A DNA stretch of 64,000 nt from Tetramitus jugosus. Taxonomy: Eukaryota > Heterolobosea > Eutetramitea > Acrasida > Vahlkampfiidae. Position 1 is the stretch's first letter, and each line of letters opens with the position of its first letter. Positions 41,383 to 53,700 of the stretch are shown here, in pieces. Under the pieces are notes generated by a model, which did not search any database, had not been told where the DNA came from, and was given only the letters and a program-made list of their open reading frames with translations. The position numbers were made by a program, and so were the translations under genes. The stretch is taken from positions 62,001 through 126,000 of the forward strand of contig OW569351.1 of the NCBI GenBank assembly GCA_937625935.1, read 5' to 3'.

Positions 41383-43245
41383 ATGCACAGAACACTCAGT
41401 GTGTCACAACCGCTGAAAACTTCAGCTCTCTTCCACACCTTACCTGTCGGACCACCTTCTGACTCTTCTCCCACTCAACTTCTTCCACTACCAACCAATC
41501 ACTCCAACCTCCCAACAACACCCAACACAATTTTCACTCTTAACCCTCCTGCAGCTTCCTCTCACTCCCTCACACCCTCCTCTCCAATTTCGAACTCCCA
41601 ACAACCTTCGCTTTCCATCTCTTCCTCCACTAACTCTCCTTCCTCCTCCATCAATCACTCCTCACAAATTTTTGAAACCAAAATGAAGTGTTACAGGAAT
41701 ATGTTGTCAGGCATGGTGAGCAACATCATTCCAGGAAACAAGGGCAATAAAAGCATCCAACAACCTTCGACAACCAATCTTCTTTTAACGACTAACACGA
41801 ACAAAACCACAAGAAGAGACCAAGACAGTTCCTTCTTCCCTGTCTACACATGGAAACCACAGTCAGAGCTAGAGACGTTAGCACAGAGACTAGCTCCAAG
41901 TGACAGGTTGCTCAGCATGGCCAAATCTCATGGATCATTGGATGCTGCATCAAGGATCCTCATGGTGACTCAATGGTTCCTCTCTCAATACCTCAGTTCC
42001 ATTCCCAACTCTGATTCGTGGACCTCCTCTTCCTCCATTCATCCACTTCTCGGAGAAATATTCAAGTGTTCTTGGCGGCATTCCACCCGTAGCAGATACC
42101 TCGGAAAAGAATCTACGACGGAGTTCACAGCAGAGCAAGTTACTCCGAGCTCTTGCGCTGTTCATTGGGAGAACGGTGAGTATGGAGTTTGCTTGGATGC
42201 GACGCTGAGCAATGAGAGTGACAGCTATCGGTATGGTATGGGAACAATCGATTGTCAACAGACAATTGTGGATGATCACATCAACGAAGCTCCAGGGCTC
42301 TTCTCTTCCTCATCTCCTCGCTTCTCCTTGTCCGTGGTGTCGCCAGCTTCGTTTGCTTATTCGCCTTTTGCAACTTTGAGCCCTTCTTCGTCAACAGGAG
42401 CAACGAGCTCTCATACACCATCTTCGTCATCATCATCTCTATCTCCATCTCGATGTTCATTCTCTCAGGGCTCTTCCTTAGTCCTGCGAATGAAGGACCT
42501 CGGTGAGACGTATCGAATCCGTTTACCTGTCGTTCGACACAAGTTTAGCATATGGGGCACAGGGAATCAGAGTGTTCAGCTCGCAAAGGAACTGTGCATC
42601 ACTTGCAGCCAAACTGGTATGACGTCCGTTGTGAACTTTCAAGCTCCAAGTCCTCTACCACGATCGAAAGCTCAAGACAAGAAGAACAAGGAGACAGTCG
42701 ATAGCACAGTTGCTGAGCAGGACAATTGCTCCAACAAGGCACCATTCAAGGGAAAGATTGAACACTGGGAGAAATCATCAAAGACTTCGAGTGTAAAGAA
42801 GGTGTTGGTGGCTGAGTTATCAGGCGATTTGTCTCAAAACCTCAAGGTTGTTTCTCGAAGCAACTTGTTACCATTTGATGAACAAGAATGGGATATGAAT
42901 GAATCAAGTGACGATGAGTTGCCCTGTCAAGAATTACTCGTCAAACCATTGAGCGAACAAATGGATAATGAGTCACAAAGGTTGTGGTACCCACTTAACT
43001 ATGCTTTGACGAAGCGCAAGAACAAAGAAGATGTTGCTGAACGACAAGAAGAGAAATCAATTTTGGATCTCTGGGAACAGACACGAAAGGAATTCAACGA
43101 CAGTAGAGATGCATTTTCGGTTGAATTACCATTATACTTTCAAATGGACCATCTTACATTGGACGGTCAACCCATATTCGTGTACAAGAAACTGGGACAA
43201 GCATTGAGCGGAGCAATCTGTGCTTCTCCATCGAGCCGTGTGTAA
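41383..43245 (+). CDS. Divergent oxysterol-binding-protein-related protein
   Basis: 620 residues. The first ~110 are Ser/Pro/Asn/Thr-rich without a PH domain or FFAT motif that I can see. The ORP lipid-transfer domain runs from about residue 150. HPLLGEIFKCSW (about 220-231) matches the NPLLGE-FE signature. EQVTPSSCAVHW (about 252) sits where the family has EQVSHHPP, so the His pair that grips PI4P phosphate is absent. A Ser-rich insert (about 320-365) interrupts the barrel. RLWYPLNYALTKRKNKEDVAERQEEKS (about 535-560) matches the conserved C-terminal helix, and a PLYFQM end follows. Sterol or another lipid may be bound without PI4P exchange; this is an inference. Confidence 0.8.
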   Translation: MHRTLSVSQPLKTSALFHTLPVGPPSDSSPTQLLPLPTNHSNLPTTPNTIFTLNPPAASSHSLTPSSPISNSQQPSLSISSSTNSPSSSINHSSQIFETKMKCYRNMLSGMVSNIIPGNKGNKSIQQPSTTNLLLTTNTNKTTRRDQDSSFFPVYTWKPQSELETLAQRLAPSDRLLSMAKSHGSLDAASRILMVTQWFLSQYLSSIPNSDSWTSSSSIHPLLGEIFKCSWRHSTRSRYLGKESTTEFTAEQVTPSSCAVHWENGEYGVCLDATLSNESDSYRYGMGTIDCQQTIVDDHINEAPGLFSSSSPRFSLSVVSPASFAYSPFATLSPSSSTGATSSHTPSSSSSSLSPSRCSFSQGSSLVLRMKDLGETYRIRLPVVRHKFSIWGTGNQSVQLAKELCITCSQTGMTSVVNFQAPSPLPRSKAQDKKNKETVDSTVAEQDNCSNKAPFKGKIEHWEKSSKTSSVKKVLVAELSGDLSQNLKVVSRSNLLPFDEQEWDMNESSDDELPCQELLVKPLSEQMDNESQRLWYPLNYALTKRKNKEDVAERQEEKSILDLWEQTRKEFNDSRDAFSVELPLYFQMDHLTLDGQPIFVYKKLGQALSGAICASPSSRV

Positions 43246-43319
43246 TAAAATTCATGTGCGAAGCAACTGATTGGAAAATACTTTGGTCAACCGAGGAAAT
43301 ATGATGAAAAATTGTATTC

Positions 43320-46300
43320 TTATGGTGAAATATCCAAATCAACGTTTTCCAGGCGAACGTGCATGGCTTGCTGTTTCACTAAGAAGGAATACTCTGTTGT
43401 GTCTGTATATCTTGAGAATGTGTCACTCAAATTTGTCATGATGGCTGTTTGAAGGGCTCTCAATTCTCCAAGTTGATCAGGCAAAGGATCATGGCTAATG
43501 CTGTTGCGAAGCTTTGAGAACGACTTTCTGTTCTTGCCTGAGATATTGAGTGTGTGTACTCCTTCATATGAAATGAAATTCGAATAGAAATAGTCGAGCT
43601 TAGCTTGCTTCTCATTCACTGTGCATTTGTCCCATTGTTCTAGAAGGTCTAATATTTCGATCATAGCCAACAGATTCTCTAGTGATTGTTCCTTGATGCA
43701 ATACTCTCTAAAATGAGTTTGTTTTGATTTCACAATTGCAATAATCTCATTGTCCTTGTCAGAGTTAAATGTCGAAACACTTCCAAGCGTTGCACGATCT
43801 CCAGCTTTTCTTTCCTTGATCATTTGCACAATTCGAATAATAGCTATTCCTCCACCAAATGCTGCAATTCGCAGAATAGTGTACATGATATCGAATATCA
43901 GGAAGACAATTCTTGCGGGAGAATTGCTCTTCTTCATTGTAGATTCAGCAGCAATACCAGCACAGAATGATATAAATCCGACCATAACCGCTGACGTGAT
44001 AAGGATTGAATCAATTCTAAAGAACAATGGGTCATTCGATACCAGATGGGAATAAAGGAATGATGGCAGTACATTTGTCAATCTACGAAGCCATGCGATA
44101 TCAGTCCAAAACTTCTTGTTTTTGCCTGCATTCTGATCTGGTGACACATTATTGAAGCGATCACGCTCCTGCAGGAAAACAATCACAAAGTCATAAAGGA
44201 ATGTTAGTACAATACCAACACCAACCGAGCACAGCAGTGCTAGATATGTCACAGAGCTTGTAATCGTAATAATTGTGGCATTCTTGGTAGATTGAGCACT
44301 CTTCACTCCTCCAGCGATACCAATCGAGAGGAAGTATGCGAAAAGCACACTCCAAATCACTCCAATATTGACATAGAACAGTGGTCTCGAAGAGATAATC
44401 GCTGAAGCTTTCATGACAACGTTCACAGCCTTACCCTGACGAATATTCATCAGATAGTAGAAGTGCTTCAGAATGAACTGTCTAATATTCTGCCAGAAGA
44501 AGACAAACAAACTGATAATCGAGAGTGGGCACGAAATCATCAAAATGATACTACCTATCACATTGATTGGATAGACTAATCTAGCGCGATCCTTTCCTGC
44601 TAACAATGCGTTACGCAGAATTCCTTGTAAACAACATTCGACGAGCAGGGCAATTAAACATATCACAGGTGCATAAATTCTCGATCTGATCGGTTGCTTG
44701 TTTCTATGGTACAGCAAGAATAGCAACAAGGAAGAAACTATAACTATGAAAAATGCATTAAATACAATTGCCACAATGTAGATTCCTCGGTCTAACTTGG
44801 TATCATCCTTGGACAACTCACTCTTGGAATATTGAATGAATGCAGCAAATGACGTTGTATGATTACAATTACAAACAATTGTTGTTTCAGTTTCATACTG
44901 GAGCCAACATCCACCTGTCTCCCATTCATTTTCTTTCTGGTCATCAAAGTAGTGACAAACAGTCGTTTGATTGGCCCTGAGTGTATCATTCATGTTCGTT
45001 TTCTTCAGAGTGATGACTAATGGCGCATCATTTGATGTTTCAATTGCTACCTTTTCAGTTCCACTGAGCACTCTAAACGTAATGACCGATGAGAATATTT
45101 CGGAAGAAACAGCAGAGTTCTCGTTGTTTGTGGCATAATCACTCAAAGACTTCTTCCAAATTACGTTTCCAGTCACATCATTGTATGCCGTGTACTCAAG
45201 ACCATAGGTCGAATCAGTCAGATTTAACTGAGGTATTCCAATACTCATGTCGTCCGATGTTGAAACATTTGGACTCATGGCATCACTGAACACTTTTTGC
45301 ACGGACAAACTGAATGCTTCGACATCAACAATGATAGGATCTGATCCAGGTTCAACTGAGTTCATAATGCATGAGGTGATAGCTCGCATTGTTTCTACTC
45401 CGTCCTTGGCTAATTGTTCTTCATCTGCTCCCCCTTGACTAGAACTCATAATGACGTTCGATATAGACTGACCAGCGGTAGTCAAGACAGCGTTTCCTCC
45501 ACTCGCTAGATCGACACTTTTTAGCATACTTTTAAGTGATCCTAATAGTTTTGGCTTTTGTGCAGCGGTGAGCGATGCTGCTTTGCCCGAGAGCAATCCT
45601 AACGTGTTGATCAGTTGAGTAGCTACGGTTGACGAAACATTGTGCACTGATGAGATTGTATTTAACAACCCATCAGCGAGTTCAGGAGATGTTGAGTTGG
45701 ATTGAGCGTAAGCAGCACCGAAGGTTAAGAGGGTGGAAGCTTTGTCAGCATCACTCATTGCTGTCCAATTTGTACTTGAAAGCTGATTGTTTAGTTCAGC
45801 AGAGCTGATGACACGAGAGTTGACGGTGATATCATAATAAGTCACCTTTTCATCACCATAGTTCGTTCTCACTCTCAGTGCTGTATGAATTGTTGAGTTG
45901 GCTTTCTGGCTAATCATTTGGGTGCGATAAGAGGCAGATGAACCGGTGTACAATGACCTCCAAATCTTGCTATCACTGTCATAATACTCATAACTATACG
46001 TAAGAACTGCACCACCATATGCTTGCCATCCAGTAGCTGTAAAATTAAACTTTGTGTCGAATGAAGTTCCATTCTTTGGGGTCACAAAGAATGGAGTTGA
46101 GCTCGTTGAGAAAGGCACAGCAGTGAAAACAGATTTTTGGAATGATGCTGTCACATCAGCGCCAGAATCCAACTTCACGCTCACTGAGATTGAAACATTA
46201 TCTGCTTTGGAGAATGAAAACGTTGAGTTGATACCATTTTGAGTACCACAGCTAGCTCCCGTAGATTGTGTACAAGTCCAATAATATATGGAAGACTTGC

Positions 46301-49300
46301 CGGCATAATTCGATAGAACAGCTCGCAAACGATATGTCCTTCCCGTTATCCAGTAGGATTGTGGACTAGTTTCAGAAATGGTGACTGATGGAGTTTGTGT
46401 GGTGTTGTGATTTTCACAATTCAAACCATAGTACATATCATTACACATGCACGTGTCACCACCAACACAAGTTCCATGACCAGAACATACGGTGATATCA
46501 GTTGAGTTGATTCCATGGCATTGTACTACAGAACACTTATTGCCAACGTAACCATTATAACACTGGCATGTGTTTGGACTGACGCATGAGCCATGGCCAC
46601 TGCAAACATGAGCACTATCAGCGTTAGAATATCCATCACAGAGCGGAATTGAACAGTTTGATCCAGTGTAGCCAGAAGAACAATTACATCTATCAGGTGC
46701 ATAACATGTTCCGTGTGAGCTACAAACTTGGATATCATTTGAACCTTTGCCAAAACACTTTGGATATTGACAAGTTGATCCAGTGTAATTGCTGTTACAA
46801 TAACAGAAATTTGGACCAAGGCACTGCCCGCGACCGTGGCAGACTGAGGATGTTTCATTTGATAAAATACCATAACACTTTGGAATATCACATTGAGAAC
46901 CTCCATAAGAGTTGGAGCAATGGCATTGATCAGTTGCAACACAAGTTCCATGACTAGAGCATACATTCGACGCTTGATAAGAAATACCATAACATGTCAC
47001 ATCGCTCGACAACTCAATTTCATGGATGGCATTTCCAGTTTCCTCGAACACAATAAGGGAATTTCTTGTCGCATCATAATAAGTACTTCTAATGCCATCA
47101 AATATTTGTGTCTGCTTTCGATCATACTCACCAGCAAGTGTGTCATACATGTCATTAATAGTTAGTCGTTTGATCACTCCACGTTGGTTATAGACTATAT
47201 AGACGTCTCCAGTAAGCTCGTTAACAGACATATGAATAGGCTGGTCCATAACAATATCCTTGATAAATCCATTTGTATCTCCTCCAATGTTCCAACCAGC
47301 TTTCACTTGGTAAGTCATGGCACTAATATCTACTAACAAGACACCATTATTGTTGGTACTCGTGATCAGTAGCTTGCCTGCAAAAAATTGAACTCCCAAT
47401 CTATCTCCCCCTCTCATAGAATCTGGTATGATAAACATTGTGTTTTGTGTTGTCTTATAAGGTGAGTTACTACGTGTTGGCGAACTAATTGTTGTTGTTC
47501 GAACAAGTGATATGTCTAGTCTTCGAATTGTATTCGCCCCAGAATCATTTTGAACGAAAATGACGACATCCGCATTATATGGATCCACAGCTAAGCTCTG
47601 AACGGAATTGATCAGTGACTCTCCAACAAAACCATCGACTAAACCAAAAACGTCCGGCATACCCGCAAGAGTCACAATACTCCTGCTCAATAGATCAATC
47701 ATTTCAATAACATAATTTCTTCGCACAACAATGACACTTTTCTGATCCCCTGAAGTGACTAATAGATCGCAACCTGGGCTGTAGGTCATAAAAGTACTGA
47801 CTTGAGAGCTGGAGCGATTGAACTGCAGTATATCCGCGCTACTATCACAAAATAAGATTAAATTATGACCGTTAACATACACTGATGCACCTGATGTTGG
47901 TGCTACAGTGTTGTTGGTCAGCAATTTAATCTCCATTCTCTCTTTCTTTACTTCACTACAATCTCTATTCGTGGAATCGTTTTGACAAATGCAATGATCT
48001 GGTGCTATACAAGTACCAGAACCACTGCACGCGGCGCTATTGTCAGATAATACTCCGAAGCATATTGGATTGAAACAATATTGTCCACCATAACCTCTCT
48101 CACAATTCAAAGGAACAATAGAGAAGACATTGGGAGCACTCAGAGCATACAGATAATTACCATCGCTTGTTAGGCCCATATCCAATGCAACCTTTTGGTC
48201 AAGTTGACTCGAGGTCCAACTAATAACTTGGTCAGAGGTTGTCAATTGACTTACTTGATAATCAGCAGTAGAAACGTAAATCGAATCATCCACATGACTA
48301 ACTGCCAAACTTGTAATAAATGCCGACATTTGGAAGCGAGAGATCAGTTGTTTGGTCGCAATATCATACTTGAGCACGAGATCGTCCATCGTCGATACAA
48401 CTAGAGTTGTTGAAGTTGCTTCAATGTGTTCAATGTCATAAGGAACAGCCATAAATAAAGTAACAGCTGATGTTTTCAAATTCAACTGCCAAACACTTCC
48501 GCCCATAGAGTCAGTAAAATATAGAGTATCGTTTTTTGCGGTCATCTTCTCTACTGTTCCTATGTCATACTCTGACTCAACCGACATTGTCTCCATATCA
48601 ATTAATATTGCTTTCTGACTATCAACTACAACAACCTTTTCTCCTTCAACAAGTGCGATGTGACTCAACGATTGAACTCTAATGACATCTCTTCCTTTCG
48701 TACCCATGATTAAATCAAAGGTCAAACCATTACTATCAAACCAAATCTTATAGCCCTCAGTTTCTGAAATTGCATAAATGTTGTTACTCTTCGTGACAAT
48801 GAACCCTATGCTCGTTGGAAGCATGTACAATTCAACGTCATGACCTTCGGAAACATATCTCTTTCGAGCTTGACACTCATCTCCAATAAAGCTATTACTG
48901 TCACAAGCACATCTATCACGAGAAATGCACGTTCCTCTACCAGAACAGACATTAGGATCCGAGGATGATCGTCCAAAGCATGTTAATTCCCTCTCACAAA
49001 CAAAGGAAGAGAAATCCCCAGTGCCAGGCACGACAACAAAACGAGGAACATCTGAGGAAGCATCAATCGCAATCAGATCACCCTCATTAAACGTTGTTGC
49101 TTCAATTGCAGAAACAAATGGAACTGGTTCTCCCATTTCGTTCACAAACATAGTGCCATTATATCTGCCGTCGATAACTGCACTACCATTCACCAGTGGC
49201 TCAATAATACCTGATAAAAATCCATAGGTCCTTTCGTCTTTGAGCAATGCCAACCGATCAAACCCTAAACTCATGCAATAGTAAACGGCTTGCTCCCATG

Positions 49301-50446
49301 ATGGTACTGTCCTAGAGACGATATTTCGATAACATGATCCCCTATAGTAATACGCATTCAATGAGTTACAGTCCTGTGATGGCATATGCTCACACACGAC
49401 ATAGGGCACATCATTATAAGACGAATCATTACTCGTCAGCATGACTAACTGATGATTCACCACATCGATCACAATCATCGATCCATTGTTACTATTGCCG
49501 GGCATGGATGGATGCAACGACAAGCCTTCGATAAAACTGGGAACAGATCCATCAGAGTACACATAGCCATCACCTTTTTCGTTCACAGTCAAATCAGTAA
49601 TAAAAATCGTCTCATTGCTACCACCACCATTGCTACTCAAGCTCTTATCATTCTTCATCAACTCGACGAGCAATTGAATTTCCTTCTTGCTACGCGGTCG
49701 AATGAGATGAGTGAAACCCCTGGGGCACTGCACAGATTGATCATATGGCCCATTGGACACAAATTGCTTCATCTCCCACCGCACACACTTTCCATTGATA
49801 AAGTGAGAGTTCATACGATGACAATAATCATCGTACTTTACTTCGCAGACTTGAGAACGAGCTATACTGGGATCCGATTCATCAAAATACGATTGTCCAC
49901 TAATGAAGACAGATGATTGATTTGGTTGTAGAGCATACATGCTTGGATAATAACTTTCGGATCCTGTGGGAGTGAATCCAACTCTCCAATTCTCAGGTGT
50001 GTACTTTGCTAAGAACCATTTCAAATGAATGTTAACAAAAATTATTGTTGTTGTTGTTGGATGATGACAAAAGTGAAAATTGTAGATGGGAAAAAAAACG
50101 CCCCCTACGTACCTCGCTGACCGTCTCTCCAACGCCACTCTCCATTCTCAAAAGCGTACTGCGTCCAAGATTCTCCAAACTTCTCGAACAAGAATTGATT
50201 CTCCGATTCATGCTCCACTTGAATTCTTCCGTCGAAAGTGAACAAGGGTGTGTGACACTCTGTTCCAGTCGCAGTACTACCTAGATCAGTACTACGACCA
50301 CTTGTTGCTACATAACACTTTCCATAGTACATTGTACCATTGCGTAACTGTTGACAATGGTTCACATTCGCTCTCAACTCCACAACAAGTAGGGACAAAA
50401 CGATGAACAGCTGTACCACCAGTGACAAGATTATATTGTTGGTCAT
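43320..50446 (-). CDS. Adhesion-type GPCR with C-type-lectin, EGF, GPS, 7TM and RGS domains
   Basis: Two exons: 50446-50113 and 50008-43320. The intron is 104 bp (GTACGT...TTCTTAG), spliced inside a lectin-like domain, and phase fits to give 2340 residues. A signal peptide covers residues 1-25. C-type-lectin-like segments lie at about 30-440. EGF-like modules (CSGRGTCISRDRCACD and similar) sit near 460 and 770, separated by propeller-like repeats, and five more in tandem occupy about 1116-1318. A REJ/PKD-like stretch follows. The GPS site (GCWLQYETETTIVCNCNHTTSF) is near 1815-1836. Seven helices span about 1850-2165. The cytosolic tail holds an RGS domain (about 2206-2325; HFREYCIKEQSLENLLAMIE and YFYSNFI). 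It is probably a surface adhesion receptor whose tail speeds G-alpha GTP hydrolysis. Confidence 0.85.
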
Positions 50447-50717
50447 TTTGATGGTGTAGGTTTATGTTACTGTTTGATATTGTTTCCAGAAAGTTTCAAC
50501 AACTACAAAAGGGGTGATAGCGAGGAGTGCGTTTGTTATAATATGGTGGTGAGTCGTTTTGTGAATGACCCATTGAAAAAAATACTTTCGGGAAGGTGCG
50601 AGGAAGTTTCGAGCGAGGGTTCTGTGGAACTCCCTTTTTTCCAACAGGGAAAATCGGATGACAAATGACATGCTGCGCCGTCATGTTTGTTCGTTTATTG
50701 CGATGGCGAACGGATCC

Positions 50718-53700
50718 TCAGTGACCAACAGTCATTTTGTAGTTTCTATTGAAGGGTAGGTTTCCGTTGGGGAGGTCATCTATTTCTTCGTCTACAGGTT
50801 TCTGTTGAGATGGTTCCTGAGAGGAAAGATCATTCCAACTCTCGTACCTCGTTCCGTACGTTGAAAGAAGTTGCTTTCGTTGTGATTCCTCTTGCCACTC
50901 CTGAATTACGCGCTCTGCACGGCTACTTGGTTTGACATACAAGGCGAAGAGGTTCTTGGTTTCTGTGAAACCTTTTTCGAGCTCTAAATGCATTGCCTTT
51001 CTGCTAGTCTGCGCATAGCGTGAATCAACTCGAAGTCCCAGTTCGCACAGGAACAGGAAGTATTGACAGCGATCATTCAACTTTGCGAGGAATTGACGCT
51101 GGTGTTTGCCGCGTTCTGATTTTGCTAAGAAACACTCCACGATATCCTTTGGACCACCATTTACTCCTGCTCTGACAGAACCCTGGAGAATCATCTGTAA
51201 ATTCTCAACGTTGGGAGAACTGGAACGCAATACCTCTTCCAATTTCAAAATTTGCGAGTCCATGTTGTCAATTGCGGACTCGATCGGTGTTAGAATTGTT
51301 TCCTCCTCGGAAGCAACTCGTAACTTCGTTAACACACTGGGGAACGAATCTTCGAGATTGAGAATAACCCTTCGCTTATGTATATCCGTCACATCCGTTC
51401 CAACCTTTCCAGTTTTGGAGAAAGCAACCTCATAGAAGAATGATCTCACATTCATGTGATGCTGATACTTGGTCTTCCTGTCAACTCTCTTGGCCATCAC
51501 ATCATCTCCGACGAAGGGTTTCACACTATGGAATTGCAGGTACTTGGCTTCTGGATCCAATGTTGACTCGTCAACTGTTTTGGGTGATGATATGAGCTGA
51601 GCATCACTGAACAATAGTTGAATTCTTCTCTGAGTCTCTTGAAGCTTGAATGTTTTTGGCATTTTGATCACAAATTGTTCTCCGTCTACATTCTCCCATG
51701 CCTTGCCAATGAAATGCAACCTATAATACGTACTGAATTGTCGGCTGTTGTTTCCATTGCACTTTTCAATCAACGAATATGTTTTTCCAATTTGGATGTG
51801 TGACTTTGACAAATTGTCGTAATCTCCAACCTTTTGTAGCAATCGTATCAATAATTGAATGAGAGGAATCATGTGTTCATACTGTTCTGCCAAACTGTGA
51901 AATTCAATAATCGTATACAACAGGGAAATAATACCGGACTCCGTAAAATCTGGCCCTTGGGGAACACAAGAAAACTGGCACGATGAATTTGATGTTAGAA
52001 ATCATTGCCCATGTGCAAAATCAATAAAAAATGTCGTAAGAAACATACCATCTCTTCCTGTTGTCTCTTCCTCATGTCAGACGAAACAACAGAATAAAAA
52101 TATTCCAAGGGCAAACCTGCAATTAAGTGACTATTAATGCTCTGCAAGTATTGAAAGACAGTAGCTAGAATTCTAGAGAAACATTCGGCAGCTTCAGAGA
52201 ATTGCATATTCTGAAGATGGTAGTTGGATAGCTGTCTTAGCCAAATGAATCTGAGTTCAGGAGTTTGGTTGTACATGGTAGAGATTCCATAAAGCAGTTC
52301 TTCTGTTTTGTGAACATCCTTGCCTACGACTGTTTGGTTAACTGAAATAATGTCCTGCACGAGCTTCTTCAGTTGATTGCAGATAACATGCACTCTTCGA
52401 CTAAATTGTGAGCCTCCTGTTGTTTTTAACTGTGTGATATCTCTCTCTGTTGAATTCAAAAATGCCAGAATACCTGATAGTTTCGTATTGGCTATCTCCT
52501 GGCTAGAATCGACATGTACCGAGCACCCAACATCTGTCTGAGCGATTGAATCGATGTCGTCAATGGTTTGTAAAATGTATTCCTTTTGTGGGACAGATCT
52601 TTGGAGGACTCGGCTCAATGCAACCATCAGTAGTACATCAATTCTCGACGTGTCAGCACCATAACGAGAAGCTGAACGTATCAAAGTATATACAGCAGAA
52701 GAAGTAAGCTGCCTGACTGAAGCCAGGTTCGAATTTCCAAGACACAATAACGCATCACAAAACATTTGTCCATACTCTGACCCGAAACCGAATAGAACAT
52801 GATCAAACTTCGTGAATAACCTCCGAAGATATATGAGCAACACACACAAAAAGTCCTCACTCTGATTGAAGTGGAGGAATAGTAACAGCGTGCGTGTAAC
52901 TGCCTCCAAGAAATGCTTCTCACTCACAACTCTCGTGCTTCGAAGAGATGCAACACTCGATTGTTTCTGATCAAACTTCTCAACAACCTTCGATATGATG
53001 GCCAGTGTAAAAAAGCTCTGACTATTCGCTAAATGCTTCTCTTGCAGGAGCATTCTTTCGACGAACCTATCTTGGATCACAGAATCATCTCTCTTCGGGT
53101 GTGGGTTTTCGCTGTAAGACACTGGCATCTGAGATAAGCGAGCAGTTGAAGGACTAAAGGAGATATCCTCACTTACGGAGAATAACCTAGGAGCAAATAG
53201 ACTAAAAACGCTGGATTTCGATTTCTCTGTCGTGGGACTCTTCCTCATCCTCTGCTGTATCGCCTCCGCAAGTAATTCAATGTCAACACGAGTGAGCATA
53301 AGTGGGGCACTCCATTCTGACACTCCCCAACCGAAATTAGACTTGGTTTCTAGCAGCCTACCTTCTTGATTCAATCGAAAGAGCGACCTGTACATAGCCT
53401 GCACTTTTTCAGATCCTGCATATTCAAACGAATAGATACTTGTTTGAAGCAACTCAATTAGAGCTATTTGTTTCGCTTGATCATCTTTGTCCTGGCATAT
53501 CCATTTCAGGAGCACCTCCTCATTCATACTCTTCAAAATATGGGTTATGCAGGTGATTAATTGGCGTTTTTCAGTTCTCACCTTGGGTCGCTCCAACTTT
53601 AGCTCAGATTCAATCTTTTGCATTTGTACTTCTAGCTCCTTTTTCGAACTCTCAAGGTATGCCATTTCATGTTTAGTTCTTATATCAACACTTTGTCTTC

